This document shows, in pieces, positions 8,683 to 18,187 of a stretch of 64,000 nt of DNA. Positions within the stretch are counted from its first letter, which is position 1; each line of letters starts with the position of its first letter. The stretch lies in NCBI RefSeq assembly GCF_016704835.1, contig NZ_JADIZJ010000021.1, positions 868,001 through 932,000 on the forward strand, read 5' to 3'. The notes below the pieces were generated by a model. It was not told the DNA's origin, made no database searches, and saw only the letters and a list, made by a program, of their open reading frames with translations. Both the position numbers and the translations under genes were made by a program. Origin of the DNA: Sphingopyxis sp. (GTDB lineage Bacteria; Pseudomonadota; Alphaproteobacteria; Sphingomonadales; Sphingomonadaceae).

Positions 8683-11600
8683 TCATTTGACTGGCAACTC
8701 CGCACCGAACGTGTCGACATCGCCGTAGTCACCAGTGACATGATGCTTGTGGCGTCGCCGCAGCAGCAAGTGGCTGATGGCAGGCAAGACGAACAGGGTC
8801 AGCAAGGTCGAGGTGATCAAGCCGCCTATCACGACGATCGCGAGCGGCTTCTGCACCTCGGCACCCGTGCCGGTGGCGAGTGCCATCGGCACGAAGCCGA
8901 TGGCCGGCACGATGCCCGTCATCAGGACCGCACGAACGCGCTCCATCACGCCTTCACTGATCGCCATATCAACCGGCTTGCCTGCGTCGATGCGGGTGTT
9001 GATGCTGGTCATCACGACCAGACCGTTGAGCACTGTCACACCCGAAAGCACGATGAAGCCAACAGCAGCAGAGACCGAGAAGGGCAATCCGGTCAGAAGC
9101 AGCGAGAACACGCCGCCCGCCAGTGCCAGCGGAATTGCCGAATAGACCGCAATCGCCTGACGCACGCCGCCCAATGCCAAAAACAGAATGCCAAAGATGG
9201 CGGCGAAGATGATCGGGATCACCACAGACAGCCGTGCAGACGCGGCTTGCAGGTTCTCAAACTGCCCGCCCCATTCGATGAAGCTGCCGGTCGGAAGTTT
9301 GACCTGCGCTGCAACCTTTTCCTGCGCCTCGGCAACGAATGAGCCCAGATCATTGCCGCGCACATTGGCCTGCACGACGACACGGCGTTTGCCGTTTTCA
9401 CGGCTGACCTGGTTCAAGCCTTCGGAGAACCCGAACTTCGCCAGTTCGCGTAAAGGCACCGATGCACGCGCGCCGCCTTCGCCGGGTAGCAACACAGGGA
9501 GCGCGCCTACTGCGTCGAGATCATCGCGCGTTGCCCGGTCAAGCCGGACAACGATATCGTAACGCCGGTCCCCTTCAAACACGATTCCCGCCTCCCGGCC
9601 GCCGAGGGCTATGGAAACGGTATCGCTGACATCCTGAAGGGTCAGTCCGTATCGCGCGATGGCATCCCGGTCGAACTGGACGTCCAGGACAGGGAAGCCA
9701 GCCGTCTGCTCGACCTTTACGTCGGCAGCGCCGGGGACGGTGTTCAGTACCGCTGCCACTTGCTGGGCCGCGCGGCCCATTTCCTCGAGATTGTCACCAT
9801 AGAGCTTGATTGCGATGTCACCGCGCACACCAGCGATGAGTTCGTTGAAGCGCAGCTGGATCGGCTGGCTGATTTCAAACGCATTGCCGACGAGTGGTGC
9901 GAGCTTCTTTTCCACGCGTGCGATCACATCGTCCTTGGTGCTTACGCCCACAGGCCAGGTTTCCCTCGGCTTGAGGATGATGAACGTATCCGAGGCGTTG
10001 GGCGGCATCGGATCGCTCGCAACTTCCGCCGTGCCGGTCTTGGAATAGATGAAGGCGACTTCCGGCAAGGAAGCGACAGCCTTTTCAACCTGGAGTTGCA
10101 TCTCCTGCGATTTGTTCAGCGAGGTCGAAGGGATACGCAGCGCCTGCATGGCGAGATTGCCCTCGCCCAACGTTGGGATGAACTCGCTGCCGAGCATCGA
10201 AAATACCAGGCCCGCAGCGGCGAAAGTACCCGCTCCTGCGCCGATCCACGGCCAGGGACGATCAATCACCCGCTTGAGCACGGGCTCGTAGCGCTCCTTC
10301 ATCCATGCGATCGCCCGCACTTCCTTCTCGGCGACTTTGCCACGGATCAGCAACGCAACCATTGCGGGCACAAACGTCAGTGAAGCGATGAACGCGCCAG
10401 CCAATGCCAGCATGACCGTAATTGCCATCGGCGAAAAGGTTTTACCCTCGACCCCGGTGAAGGTCAGCAGAGGCACGAACACGAGGAAAATGATCGCCTG
10501 CCCGTAAAGGGTCGGCTTCACCATCTCGCGCGATGCCTCGAACACCTCGTGCAGCCGCTCGCTCACACTGAGCAGTCGCCCTTCATGATGTTGCCGTTCG
10601 GCCAATCGCCTCAGGCAATTTTCGATGATGATAATCGAGCCATCGACAATCAGACCGAAATCGAGTGCTCCCAGGCTCATCAGATTGCCCGATGTGCGGG
10701 TAAGGTTCATGCCCGTCCCCATGATCAGGAACGAGATCGGGATGACAAGCGTGGCAATGATGGCCGCGCGGATGTTTCCGAGCAGCCAAAACAGCACAAT
10801 CGCGACCAAAAATGCACCTTCCAGCAGGTTCTTTTCAACCGTGCCTATGGTTGCATCGACCAGCTGAGAGCGGTCCAGAACCGACTTGACCGTAATGCCG
10901 GGTGGGAGCGATTTGGCGACCTCTTCAAGGCGATCTGCAACTGCGGAAGCGACGACCCGGCTATTGCCATCGGCAAGCATGAGCGCGGTTCCGACAACGA
11001 TCTCCTTGCCGTTTTCGGAAGCCGAGCCGGTGCGCAGTTCGCCGCCGATCTGGACCGTGGCAACGTCGCGAACCGCGACAGGGACACCACCACGGCTGGC
11101 GACCGTCGCGCGACCGATTTCATCAACCGAGCGGATGCGGCCATCGGCGCGGACAAGGAAGGCTTCGCCGCCCCGTTCGACAAAGTTAGCGCCGACAGAG
11201 ATGTTGGCGCGTTCAAGGGCTTCGGCCAATTCGGAGAAGGAGATGCCGTAAGTAGAGAGCTTGGATGCATCGGGCTGGACAACGAACTGCTTCTCATAGC
11301 CACCGATCGAATCGATCCCGGCAACGCCCGATACGGTCTTGAGCTGCGGGCGGATCACCCAGTCCTGAACCGTGCGCAAATAGCCGAGTTTGGCCACCTC
11401 ATCGGTCAGAATTTCACCTGACGGTGTCATATACGAGCCATCGGGTTGGAAACCGGGCTTGCCAGCGACTTTGGGCGCCGCCTTGCTGCCGGGCTTGGCA
11501 AAATCGACGATGTACATGAGCACTTCGCCCAGTCCGGTTGAAACCGGACCCATTTGCGGCTCGACCCCTTCGGGCAGGGTTCCTTTGGCCTGATTGAGCC

Positions 11601-11937
11601 GCTCGGCCACCTGCTGTCGCGCAAAATAGAGATCGGTGTGATCCTCGAAGATCACAGTTACCTGGCTGAAGCCGTTGCGCGAAATCGAGCGCGAGCTTTC
11701 CAGACCCGGGATCCCTGCCATCGCCGTTTCAACGGGAAAGGTGACAAGCCGTTCAATATCGAGCGGCCCGAGATTGGGCTCGACCGTATTGATCTGCACC
11801 TGTTTGTTGGTGATGTCTGGAACGGCATCGATCGGCAGCTTCATCAGCTCCGACAAGCCGTAGGCGGAAATGATCAGCGTCAGGATGACCACGCCCCAGC
11901 GGAAGCGGATCGACGCATCAAGAAGTTTCTCGATCAT
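8683..11937 (-). CDS. czcA: CzcA/CusA-family RND heavy-metal efflux pump
   Basis: A 1,084-residue inner-membrane RND transporter with the usual two-fold repeat of six transmembrane segments and a large periplasmic domain. The fourth membrane helix has GALDFGLIVDGSIIIIEN (about residues 420-440), the DFG-x-IVDG proton-relay pattern of the divalent-metal branch (HME-RND). The N-terminus is MIEKLLDASIRFRWGVV. Its ATG lies one base after the czcB stop. With czcB and czcC it would form an envelope-spanning pump for Co, Zn and/or Cd. Motifs alone do not settle which ions are carried. The full family length is present. Confidence 0.95.
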   Translation of the reverse strand: MIEKLLDASIRFRWGVVILTLIISAYGLSELMKLPIDAVPDITNKQVQINTVEPNLGPLDIERLVTFPVETAMAGIPGLESSRSISRNGFSQVTVIFEDHTDLYFARQQVAERLNQAKGTLPEGVEPQMGPVSTGLGEVLMYIVDFAKPGSKAAPKVAGKPGFQPDGSYMTPSGEILTDEVAKLGYLRTVQDWVIRPQLKTVSGVAGIDSIGGYEKQFVVQPDASKLSTYGISFSELAEALERANISVGANFVERGGEAFLVRADGRIRSVDEIGRATVASRGGVPVAVRDVATVQIGGELRTGSASENGKEIVVGTALMLADGNSRVVASAVADRLEEVAKSLPPGITVKSVLDRSQLVDATIGTVEKNLLEGAFLVAIVLFWLLGNIRAAIIATLVIPISFLIMGTGMNLTRTSGNLMSLGALDFGLIVDGSIIIIENCLRRLAERQHHEGRLLSVSERLHEVFEASREMVKPTLYGQAIIFLVFVPLLTFTGVEGKTFSPMAITVMLALAGAFIASLTFVPAMVALLIRGKVAEKEVRAIAWMKERYEPVLKRVIDRPWPWIGAGAGTFAAAGLVFSMLGSEFIPTLGEGNLAMQALRIPSTSLNKSQEMQLQVEKAVASLPEVAFIYSKTGTAEVASDPMPPNASDTFIILKPRETWPVGVSTKDDVIARVEKKLAPLVGNAFEISQPIQLRFNELIAGVRGDIAIKLYGDNLEEMGRAAQQVAAVLNTVPGAADVKVEQTAGFPVLDVQFDRDAIARYGLTLQDVSDTVSIALGGREAGIVFEGDRRYDIVVRLDRATRDDLDAVGALPVLLPGEGGARASVPLRELAKFGFSEGLNQVSRENGKRRVVVQANVRGNDLGSFVAEAQEKVAAQVKLPTGSFIEWGGQFENLQAASARLSVVIPIIFAAIFGILFLALGGVRQAIAVYSAIPLALAGGVFSLLLTGLPFSVSAAVGFIVLSGVTVLNGLVVMTSINTRIDAGKPVDMAISEGVMERVRAVLMTGIVPAIGFVPMALATGTGAEVQKPLAIVVIGGLITSTLLTLFVLPAISHLLLRRRHKHHVTGDYGDVDTFGAELPVK

Positions 11938-11938
11938 C

Positions 11939-13119
11939 TCAGTGCTCCGCCTCGCCCTTGCCGAGTTCGGCTTTGAGCAGGAACGCGCCCTTGGTCGCGA
12001 TGGTGACGCCCGGTTTCAGCCCATCGACGATCTCGATCCGTCCACCTCCGCGCTTGCCGGTGACGACAGTGGTCGCAAGAAACCCCTTGGCGGTCCTGAC
12101 GAATACGACCTCGCGCCCTTCGACGGTCTGCACGGCTTCCTCCGGCAGCGCGATAAGGCCGTTATCGCCACCTCCACGCGGCTTGATCCGGGCGCGCAGG
12201 CCCTGACCGGGTGTCAGCCCACCAATACCTTGCGGTGTCAGGATGATAGTCGCGGTCTTGCTATCGGGATCGAGGTGGGAGTTGCTGAGCGCACCACTGC
12301 ATTCAAGGTCTCCCCGCCCAGCAGTTCGATCACAGCGCTATCGCCTGGCTGAATGCGCCGTGCATCGGCGGCCAGCACCGATGCGTTGATCTGGATGCGG
12401 GTGGGATCGGAAACGCGAAACAATTCGGTGCCGGCGAGGACATAAGCCCCAAGCCTCGCGTCGGCCTTGGTCACCCGCCCGGAAATGAGGCTGATGACAG
12501 AGAGGCTTCGGCCATCGCCAGACACCCTGGCGGCAGATGCAGCTGACTGCGACCGCCGTGCCTCAGCCTCGGCCTCTGCCAACACTGCGGCTGCACCCTC
12601 AAGGTCTTGGCGCGCCGTCACGCGCGCATCGAACAGGCGCTTTTCGCGCGCATATGTCGAGCGCGCCAGCGCCAGCTTTGCCGACGCCGAGCTTCGTTCA
12701 GCGGCGATGGAGGCTGCGTCACGGCTCTCCATGGTTGCCACTGGCTCTCCGGCTCGGACATAGTCGCCCAGTTGCCGGTTGATCCGGACAATCGCACCGT
12801 CAGCGCGTGCCGTCAGTACCGCTTCGCCTTGCGGAGTTGCGGCAACCACGCCCTGTGCCAGAATTTCAGCACCCAGTCCGCCAGACTGTATGGTTTCGGT
12901 GACGATACCGGCAGCCTGGGCACGTGCCGCGTCAATCTCGACCTGACCCTCGACATGCCCTTCTTCTTTCTCTTCGGCATGTTCGCCTTCCGTCGAGGCG
13001 GCTGTTGTAGGCTCTGGCGCGAATACCGAGCGGCCAAGCATTATGCCGCCCCCGCCAAGCAGGAGTGCTGCAATGGCGACCCCAGCGATCAGCTTCGTCT
13101 TGTTGTTCTCTTCAGTCAT
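11939..13119 (-). pseudogene. czcB: czcB, RND membrane-fusion adaptor, frameshifted
   Basis: The first ~290 residues (MTEENNKTKLIAGV, a membrane anchor, a short Glu/His-rich stretch EEKEEGHVEG, then lipoyl/hairpin domains) read in one frame to 12238. The last ~110 residues (LDPDSKTATIILTP... to GKGEAEH and a TGA at 11939) read in another frame. The switch lies near 12275-12295 and corresponds to one missing base or an equivalent small deletion. Both halves are well conserved with no other damage, so a sequencing error is quite possible. If real, CzcCBA would lack its periplasmic adaptor. It is flanked tightly by czcC and czcA. Confidence 0.85.
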
Positions 13120-13122
13120 CGA

Positions 13123-14334
13123 TCAATCCCCTGCGCGCGCATTGGCGCGGATCAGTGCGGCCAGCGCACGAGCGCGGTCGAGGCGGGCCTCGATCAGCGC
13201 GGTCTTGGTGGTAGTGAGCGCGGCTTGCGCATCGAGCAGTTCCAGCAGGCTGAATTTGCCTGCGCCGTAGCCGATGCGCGCGAGCCGCACGGCCTCTGCT
13301 GCCTGCGCCAGCGATGGCCCGGACAGCGCCTCGACCCGTGCATCGGCAGCCCCGAGCAGCATGCGCGCGTCATGCTGCGCGCGGCGCGCGGTGAGCCGCG
13401 CCTGAGCAAGTGCGGCTTCGCCGGCGAGTGCATCCGCCTGCGCCGCTTCAATCCCGCCACGGTTGCGGTCTCTGAAAGGGAGAGGAATGGAAAAGCCGGC
13501 AACGAAGGCCGTCTCACGCCCGTCATTGATACGCCGCACACCGCCGCTTGCTGTCACATCAGGGACCGCATCGGCACGTGCCACCCGGATGCGCGCCTGA
13601 GCAGCATCGCGCTCGGCAGCGGCAAGCTGCTCGTCGAGGGAAGGTGTCTCGGGCGGGAATGCCCCTGGCACCGCCTCATCGACCCACGCTGGCACTGACA
13701 GTTCGGGATCGCTGCTCCCGATCAGATCGGCAAGCATGCGGCGAGCGGCAAGCAACTCGCCAAAGGCCCGCGCTTCCTCGGCCTGCGCTTCGGCGAGCAG
13801 CGCTTCCGCACGGAGCTGGCGCAACGGGGGATCGCGTCCAACGTCCACCAGCAACCGAGCGGTTCGAGCCAATTCGCGCGCCTGCCCGACATTATCCCGC
13901 GCCAGCACTGCACGGTCCTCGGCAGCGCGCAATTCGGCATGGCCGACGCGAATATCGCGCGCAAGATCGGCTTCGGCGCGGCGTAGCGACAGCAAGGCAA
14001 AATCGCGTTCGGACGACGCCACTGCCACCCGCGCGCTACGCTTGCCGCCCAGTTCGATACGCTGGCTGAGTGCCAGAGTCGTCTCGGCGCTCCGAGTGTC
14101 ACGATAAGGGCCAGTCCCGGCGAAGTTCTCGACCTCGAGCGAAATCTCGGGATTAGGCGAGACGCCGGCCTGCCGTGCCCGTGCCTCCGCAGCCTGAGCC
14201 TGGGCGCGTGCTTGGGAGATGCGCGGCGAATTCTGCGCACCTTGCGCCAGTGCATCAGGCAGTGAAACTTCGGCCGCCCAGGCGTGGGAGCAGGATGCCA
14301 GAATGGCTGATGCAATCAACAATCGGAACTTCAT
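13123..14334 (-). CDS. czcC: CzcC-type outer membrane factor
   Basis: A TolC-superfamily outer-membrane channel protein of about 403 residues. It has a signal peptide (MKFRLLIASAILASCSHAWA) followed by two repeats of long alpha-helical segments rich in Ala, Arg and Glu. The segment GTGPYRDTRSAETTLALSQRIELGGKR is typical of CzcC/CusC-like proteins. The ATG at 14334 is preferred to a GTG three codons upstream because it begins the signal peptide. It precedes czcB by four bases and overlaps the end of the small secreted-protein gene upstream, so it belongs to the same operon. Confidence 0.9.
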   Translation of the reverse strand: MKFRLLIASAILASCSHAWAAEVSLPDALAQGAQNSPRISQARAQAQAAEARARQAGVSPNPEISLEVENFAGTGPYRDTRSAETTLALSQRIELGGKRSARVAVASSERDFALLSLRRAEADLARDIRVGHAELRAAEDRAVLARDNVGQARELARTARLLVDVGRDPPLRQLRAEALLAEAQAEEARAFGELLAARRMLADLIGSSDPELSVPAWVDEAVPGAFPPETPSLDEQLAAAERDAAQARIRVARADAVPDVTASGGVRRINDGRETAFVAGFSIPLPFRDRNRGGIEAAQADALAGEAALAQARLTARRAQHDARMLLGAADARVEALSGPSLAQAAEAVRLARIGYGAGKFSLLELLDAQAALTTTKTALIEARLDRARALAALIRANARAGD

Positions 14335-14335
14335 G

Positions 14336-14794
14336 TCACGCACCGCCGGAATTCAGTGCGGAGGGCACGGTCAATCCCGAACAAGCATTCACAGGATCGG
14401 GCGTGCGGTCCTGCTCACGGTCGTGGATCACGTGCGAAATGCGGACGGTGTCGACCGTTGTGGGGGATAAGTCCGCCGAAGTTGCAAAGCGCCACTGCCC
14501 CCGCGAACGATACCGGTATTTCTTCCAGTCTGTTTCCTGACAGGCGACTCGCTGGCCTTGTCTGAGAAATTCTATGTGAAGGTCGCCCCTGTGGCGGGCG
14601 AACCAGCGCTTCTGACGGACATAGCCGCTGACGAGCGTATGGCTGCCGTCAGTCTGAACCTTAACCCATAGAATATAGACCGACGCTTTCGGGTCAATTT
14701 GGACCGGGATATCGACGCGGGTCGAACGCGCGTCAGCAGGGGCTGCGGCGACGAGCACCGCAGGCGCAATTGCGCCAAGAAGGAGGTTTCGCAT
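14336..14794 (-). CDS. small secreted protein of unknown function in the czc operon
   Basis: A 152-residue protein starting MRNLLLGAIAPAVLVAAAPADA, a clear signal peptide. The mature part has one CQETDWKKYRYRSRG segment and scattered cysteines but no recognised domain or obvious metal motif. Its stop overlaps the start region of czcC by a few bases, so it is co-transcribed with the efflux genes. A periplasmic accessory or sensing role is guesswork; I do not recognise the family. Confidence 0.6.
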   Translation of the reverse strand: MRNLLLGAIAPAVLVAAAPADARSTRVDIPVQIDPKASVYILWVKVQTDGSHTLVSGYVRQKRWFARHRGDLHIEFLRQGQRVACQETDWKKYRYRSRGQWRFATSADLSPTTVDTVRISHVIHDREQDRTPDPVNACSGLTVPSALNSGGA

Positions 14795-14859
14795 GGTTTG
14801 AGAATCCTGAAATTGCCAGTATCGGCGTCGGAATGACCGGCGCGCTTAAAGCTGGGATT

Positions 14860-15201
14860 TCAGGCTGCGGGCGGCTCCGTCGGCGGAGCGAGAGCAAGCG
14901 AACGCATCGGCTGAACGATAAGCGGCGTGATCGCCGCCTTGCCGTCCCAGATCGTTAGTGAGGCGGATTCAGAGTCTGTAGCCAGCGCCACGCCGCAATG
15001 ATGATGGACCAGGGCATGACATGGCGATCCGCCTTTCTGCCCAGGGTCCTCTTGGTTGCCGTCATCAGCATGATCATGCTTGTCGAGAACTTCGACGCTA
15101 TGTCCAGCCAGCAGATTGTCGGCATGCGCAGTTTCGGGCGCGACAAGGCCGCCAAACAAAATGGCAAACATAAGGAGCATCGAGAAGAGGCGGACCCGCA
15201 T
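14860..15201 (-). CDS. small His-rich exported protein of the czc operon
   Basis: A 113-residue protein. From the ATG at 15201 it begins MRVRLFSMLLMFAILFGG, a signal peptide ending near AHA. It then carries KHDHADDGNQED and the cluster CHALVHHHCGVALA, which could bind divalent metal. A longer frame to 15249 would spoil the signal peptide. Small His-rich periplasmic proteins of this sort accompany czc-type systems in sphingomonads. A metal-buffering role is inferred only. Confidence 0.6.
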   Translation of the reverse strand: MRVRLFSMLLMFAILFGGLVAPETAHADNLLAGHSVEVLDKHDHADDGNQEDPGQKGGSPCHALVHHHCGVALATDSESASLTIWDGKAAITPLIVQPMRSLALAPPTEPPAA

Positions 15202-15245
15202 ATTAGCGCGCCTACCAGCCACTCTCGAATCCAGCAAGAAAATGC

Positions 15246-15596
15246 TCACGATTGATCGTCCATTCGAGCCAGAAGATCCTGCGGAATTGGCATCGGCCGA
15301 AAGGCGCTAACATTCGACCGGCCAGTATTACCGGTCGGCAATCGACCAGTAATGGCACCCAGCGGTACGAGTGCGAGCCGTAAGCATTGCCCCCCGGCTT
15401 CTTTGAAGTCCCTTTCACGAAGCGCGTAACTGAGCATTGTCCAATGACTGGCCAGATGCAGTCCAAAATATGGCTGCGCCACGATATGAGCGCGTTCTAG
15501 CGCACGCCAAGCTGCCAGCCTGTCACTGGCACGTCTGGCAGCGCCAAAGCTGGCCATTTCTTCCGCGATGAGGTCTCGGGCCAGATCGAGCATCAT
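15246..15596 (-). CDS. DUF3703 family protein
   Basis: A 116-residue protein matching the DUF3703 pattern: an ALERAHIVAQPYFGLH segment, HWTML, a GGQCLRLALVPLGAITGRLPTGNTG block and the ending PMPIPQDLLARM. The family is of unknown function and is regularly found beside CDF and RND metal-efflux genes. No signal peptide is visible, so it is probably cytoplasmic. It lies 25 bases after the CDF gene in the same operon. Confidence 0.8.
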   Translation of the reverse strand: MMLDLARDLIAEEMASFGAARRASDRLAAWRALERAHIVAQPYFGLHLASHWTMLSYALRERDFKEAGGQCLRLALVPLGAITGRLPTGNTGRSNVSAFRPMPIPQDLLARMDDQS

Positions 15597-15621
15597 ACCG
15601 TTACCTCGCTGCCACCGGCTT

Positions 15622-16263
15622 TCATGCTTGTTCTACCGCGGCGGGAGCAGCTTTCAGCTCAGCCATCGCGTGTCGGAACACCTGCAGGCCGCCCGTCAAG
15701 GCCAACGCAGCCATAATAGTCGCAACAATCAGGTCGGGCCAGGCGCTACCTGTGCCAAACACGCCTAGCGCGGCCAGCATCACGGCGACATTGCCAATGG
15801 CGTCGTTGCGTGAGCATATCCAGACCGAACGCATATTAGCGTCGCCCGTACGGTAGCGATAAAGCAACAGGGCAACGCCAACATTCGCGGCCAGCGCCAG
15901 TGCGCCGACCGCGCCCATCATCGCAGGGTCCGGCGACGTACCGTTCATAAATGCAAAGACCGCGCTGCCGAAGACCCAGCCGGCAAAGCCCAGCATGAAA
16001 AGTGATTTCAGCAACGCCGCCCGCGCCCGCCATGAAAGCGCCGCGCCAACGACCGCAAGGCTCACCGCATAGTTGCCGGCGTCACCCAGAAAGTCGAGCG
16101 CGTCGGCCTGAAGCGCGCGGCTGTCTGCGGCCGCGCCTGCCACCATTTCGACAAGGAACATTGCCGCATTGACGATCAGCGCCACCCACAGAACGCGCCG
16201 CCAGCGCGGGTCGGCCTTGGCCATCTCGCTACCGCAGGCGCTTGCGCAGCAACTGTCTGCCAT
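15622..16263 (-). CDS. cation diffusion facilitator-family transporter (CzcD/DmeF-like)
   Basis: An inner-membrane protein of 213 residues with about six hydrophobic segments. The metal-site motifs ADALDFLGDAGNY (second helix) and SRNDAIGNVAVM (fifth helix) have the D-x-x-x-D/N-D spacing of CDF exporters, which exchange Zn, Cd or Co for protons. The short Cys-rich start MADSCCASACGSE may sense or bind metal. The ATG at 16263 is favoured by GAGGAGG upstream. It is the first gene after the MerR-type promoter and probably leads the operon down to czcA. It lacks the long C-terminal domain of full-length CDFs. Confidence 0.8.
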   Translation of the reverse strand: MADSCCASACGSEMAKADPRWRRVLWVALIVNAAMFLVEMVAGAAADSRALQADALDFLGDAGNYAVSLAVVGAALSWRARAALLKSLFMLGFAGWVFGSAVFAFMNGTSPDPAMMGAVGALALAANVGVALLLYRYRTGDANMRSVWICSRNDAIGNVAVMLAALGVFGTGSAWPDLIVATIMAALALTGGLQVFRHAMAELKAAPAAVEQA

Positions 16264-16300
16264 CGAATTATCCTCCTCGACAAATCCCGAGTCGGACATC

Positions 16301-16331
16301 TATCTACACCCTGTAGCAACTACAGGGTCAA
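16301..16331 (-). promoter_or_regulatory. MerR-type promoter and operator for the CDF-czcCBA operon
   Basis: On the minus strand TTGACC (16326-16331) and TAGATA (16301-16306) are separated by exactly 19 bases, the over-long spacer typical of MerR-activated promoters. The half-sites ACCCTGTAG and CTACAGGGT around CAA form a perfect dyad at 16308-16328 inside the spacer. The divergent merR-family gene starts seven bases beyond the -35 box, so the operator should serve both directions. Confidence 0.85.
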
Positions 16332-16334
16332 GCG

Positions 16335-16745
16335 ATGAAGATCGGCGAGCTGGCGAGCGCAACCGCGACCAAAGTTGAGACGGTGCGCTACTATGAGAAA
16401 ATCGGGCTGCTAGCGCCGCCCGCGCGCACCTCGGCTAACTATCGAGCCTATGGCAAGGAGCATCTCGCCCGCCTTTCATTCATTCGCCGTGCCCGAGACC
16501 TAGGTTTCACGCTCGAAGCGGTCCGAGAATTGCTCACGCTGTCCGACGATAAGGCGCGGTCCTGCGAGGCAGTCGACAGTATCGCACGGGTTCATCTCGC
16601 AGATATTGAACGCAAGATCAGCGATCTGGCTGCTCTGCGTACCGAACTCGACCGCGTGATCGGCAGTTGCCGCAGGGGAACAGTGGGGGATTGCAAGATC
16701 ATTGAAACGCTGGGGCCGAAGGACGCCCGGGCATCAGTTATCTGA
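16335..16745 (+). CDS. MerR-family heavy-metal regulator (ZntR/CadR/PbrR-like)
   Basis: A 136-residue MerR protein. The N-terminal winged helix reads MKIGELASATATKVETVRYYEKIGLL, followed by a long dimerisation helix and a C-terminal metal-binding loop with cysteines in GSCRRGTVGDCKIIETL, plus Cys in RSCEAVDSIA. This three-cysteine layout is that of CadR/PbrR/ZntR-type sensors of Cd, Pb or Zn rather than CueR. It is divergent from the CDF-czc operon and sits on a textbook 19-bp-spacer promoter, which it should activate when metal binds. Its stop overlaps the DUF3147 frame. Confidence 0.9.
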   Translation: MKIGELASATATKVETVRYYEKIGLLAPPARTSANYRAYGKEHLARLSFIRRARDLGFTLEAVRELLTLSDDKARSCEAVDSIARVHLADIERKISDLAALRTELDRVIGSCRRGTVGDCKIIETLGPKDARASVI

Positions 16746-17083
16746 TCCTGAAAGCGATCCTTTCTGCGATCATCATCGTAGCAGTCTCGGAAGTTGCACG
16801 GCGAAGTCCCGGTATCGGCGCGCTGATCTCAGCGCTCCCCCTCATTGCGGTGCTCAGCATGATCTGGCTGTGGCGCGATACCGGCGATGCCGATCGCATG
16901 GCGCAATATGCCCAGGGGACCTTCTGGTATGTACTGCCCTCGCTGCCGATGTTCCTGCTAATCCCGGCACTTCTCAAGCGCGGCTTCGCGTTCTGGACTG
17001 CACTCGCAGCAGGCTGGGTTCTCACCATTGTACTGTACATGGGCATGGCGGCGCTACTCGCCCGCGGGGATATCCGGCCGTGA
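16742..17083 (+). CDS. DUF3147 family small membrane protein
   Basis: The frame reads LILKAILSAIIIVAVSEVARRSPGIGALISALPL and continues to IRP at a TGA, with three or four hydrophobic helices. This matches the DUF3147 family of small integral membrane proteins of unknown function. No ATG, GTG or TTG lies where homology requires the start, so translation may begin at the CTG at 16742 or another non-standard codon, possibly coupled to the overlapping merR stop. The first ATG, at 16850, would delete the first helix. Start uncertain. Confidence 0.6.
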   Translation: MILKAILSAIIIVAVSEVARRSPGIGALISALPLIAVLSMIWLWRDTGDADRMAQYAQGTFWYVLPSLPMFLLIPALLKRGFAFWTALAAGWVLTIVLYMGMAALLARGDIRP

Positions 17084-17262
17084 CCGTCCGGCAGACGACC
17101 ATCGGGTGGTACGTGCTCGCGGCCATCGCGGAAATCGCCGGGTGCTTTGCGTTCTGGGCAGTCCTTCGGCTCGAGCGATCGCCGTCATGGCTGGCCCCCG
17201 GAGTCCTTTCACTGATCGTCTTTGCCTATGCGTTGGAGGCGGACAAGGTTCTGGTGTTCTGA
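17080..17262 (+). pseudogene. YnfA/UPF0060-family membrane protein, truncated
   Basis: From a GTG overlapping the DUF3147 stop the frame reads IGWYVLAAIAEIAGCFAFWAVLRLERSPSWLAP and then SLIVFAYALEADKVLVF before a stop after 60 codons. The first half is clearly UPF0060 (YnfA), whose members are about 105-110 residues with four membrane helices. The second half is missing, and the gene breaks about 70 bases before the poly-G tract, so truncation and the suspicious tract may be linked. Confidence 0.7.
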
Positions 17263-17331
17263 CGCCGGGAGATAGCAATCCTGAGGGGCTTACTATGGCC
17301 GCAAAGGAGCACGGCAATTCCCTCGGTGACG

Positions 17332-17632
<301 letters not shown>

Positions 17633-18061
17633 CTAATGCTGTGCGTATACGCTGGTGCGCGCGGCCCCGAAGGCAATGACGTTATACCGTTGCGCGCGAA
17701 CACCCGGCACCTCCATGCCCGGCGTTCCGATGGGCATTCCCGCAACTGCAAGCCCACGAACACCTTTCGGGCGGCTCGCCAGTACGCGGCGCATGTCCGC
17801 AATAGGAACGTGTCCCTCGAAGGCGATCCCGTCCACGATCGCGGTGTGGCATGACACCAGGTTTGCGGGAAGACCCACCTGCCGCTGGAACGCGGTACGG
17901 TTCGCGTCATCGACGATTCGCACATTTCTGCCGAAGGTCTGCCGAACCCGCGCAGCCCATTGTTCGCAGCACCCACACCCCGGATCGCGATGCATCAGGA
18001 TGTCGCCTGCCGCTAGCGCGGGGGTCGAAAACAACGCCAGTGCCAAAACGAGCTTTCGCAT
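17633..18061 (-). CDS. DUF411 periplasmic metal-binding protein
   Basis: A 142-residue exported protein. It starts with the signal peptide MRKLVLALALFSTPALAAG and has the DUF411 hallmarks: the DPGCGCCEQWA cysteine cluster, SCHTAIVDGIAFEGHVPI, and VAGMPIGTPGMEVPG. Members bind copper or accompany copper-resistance genes and probably act as periplasmic copper carriers. It lies just beyond the hairpin that ends the cop operon, so it may have its own promoter or be expressed by read-through. Confidence 0.85.
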   Translation of the reverse strand: MRKLVLALALFSTPALAAGDILMHRDPGCGCCEQWAARVRQTFGRNVRIVDDANRTAFQRQVGLPANLVSCHTAIVDGIAFEGHVPIADMRRVLASRPKGVRGLAVAGMPIGTPGMEVPGVRAQRYNVIAFGAARTSVYAQH

Positions 18062-18148
18062 GTGTGATCTCCCTATCCGCGGGTGGCCGCTGAACCGTTC
18101 CGGTGTAAACTAAGGTCCAGTCCACATTTGCCAGTAGTCACATGGCAA

Positions 18149-18180
18149 TGCGCGGAGGGTAGCGGACCACCCTCCGCGCA
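18149..18180 (-). terminator. strong hairpin after the cop operon
   Basis: TGCGCGGAGGGT and ACCCTCCGCGCA form a perfect 12-bp GC-rich stem with an 8-base loop, directly after the small Cys/His-rich protein gene. No long T run follows, so it may be a stability hairpin or a weak terminator. Confidence 0.6.
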
Positions 18181-18187
18181 CCTTGAC

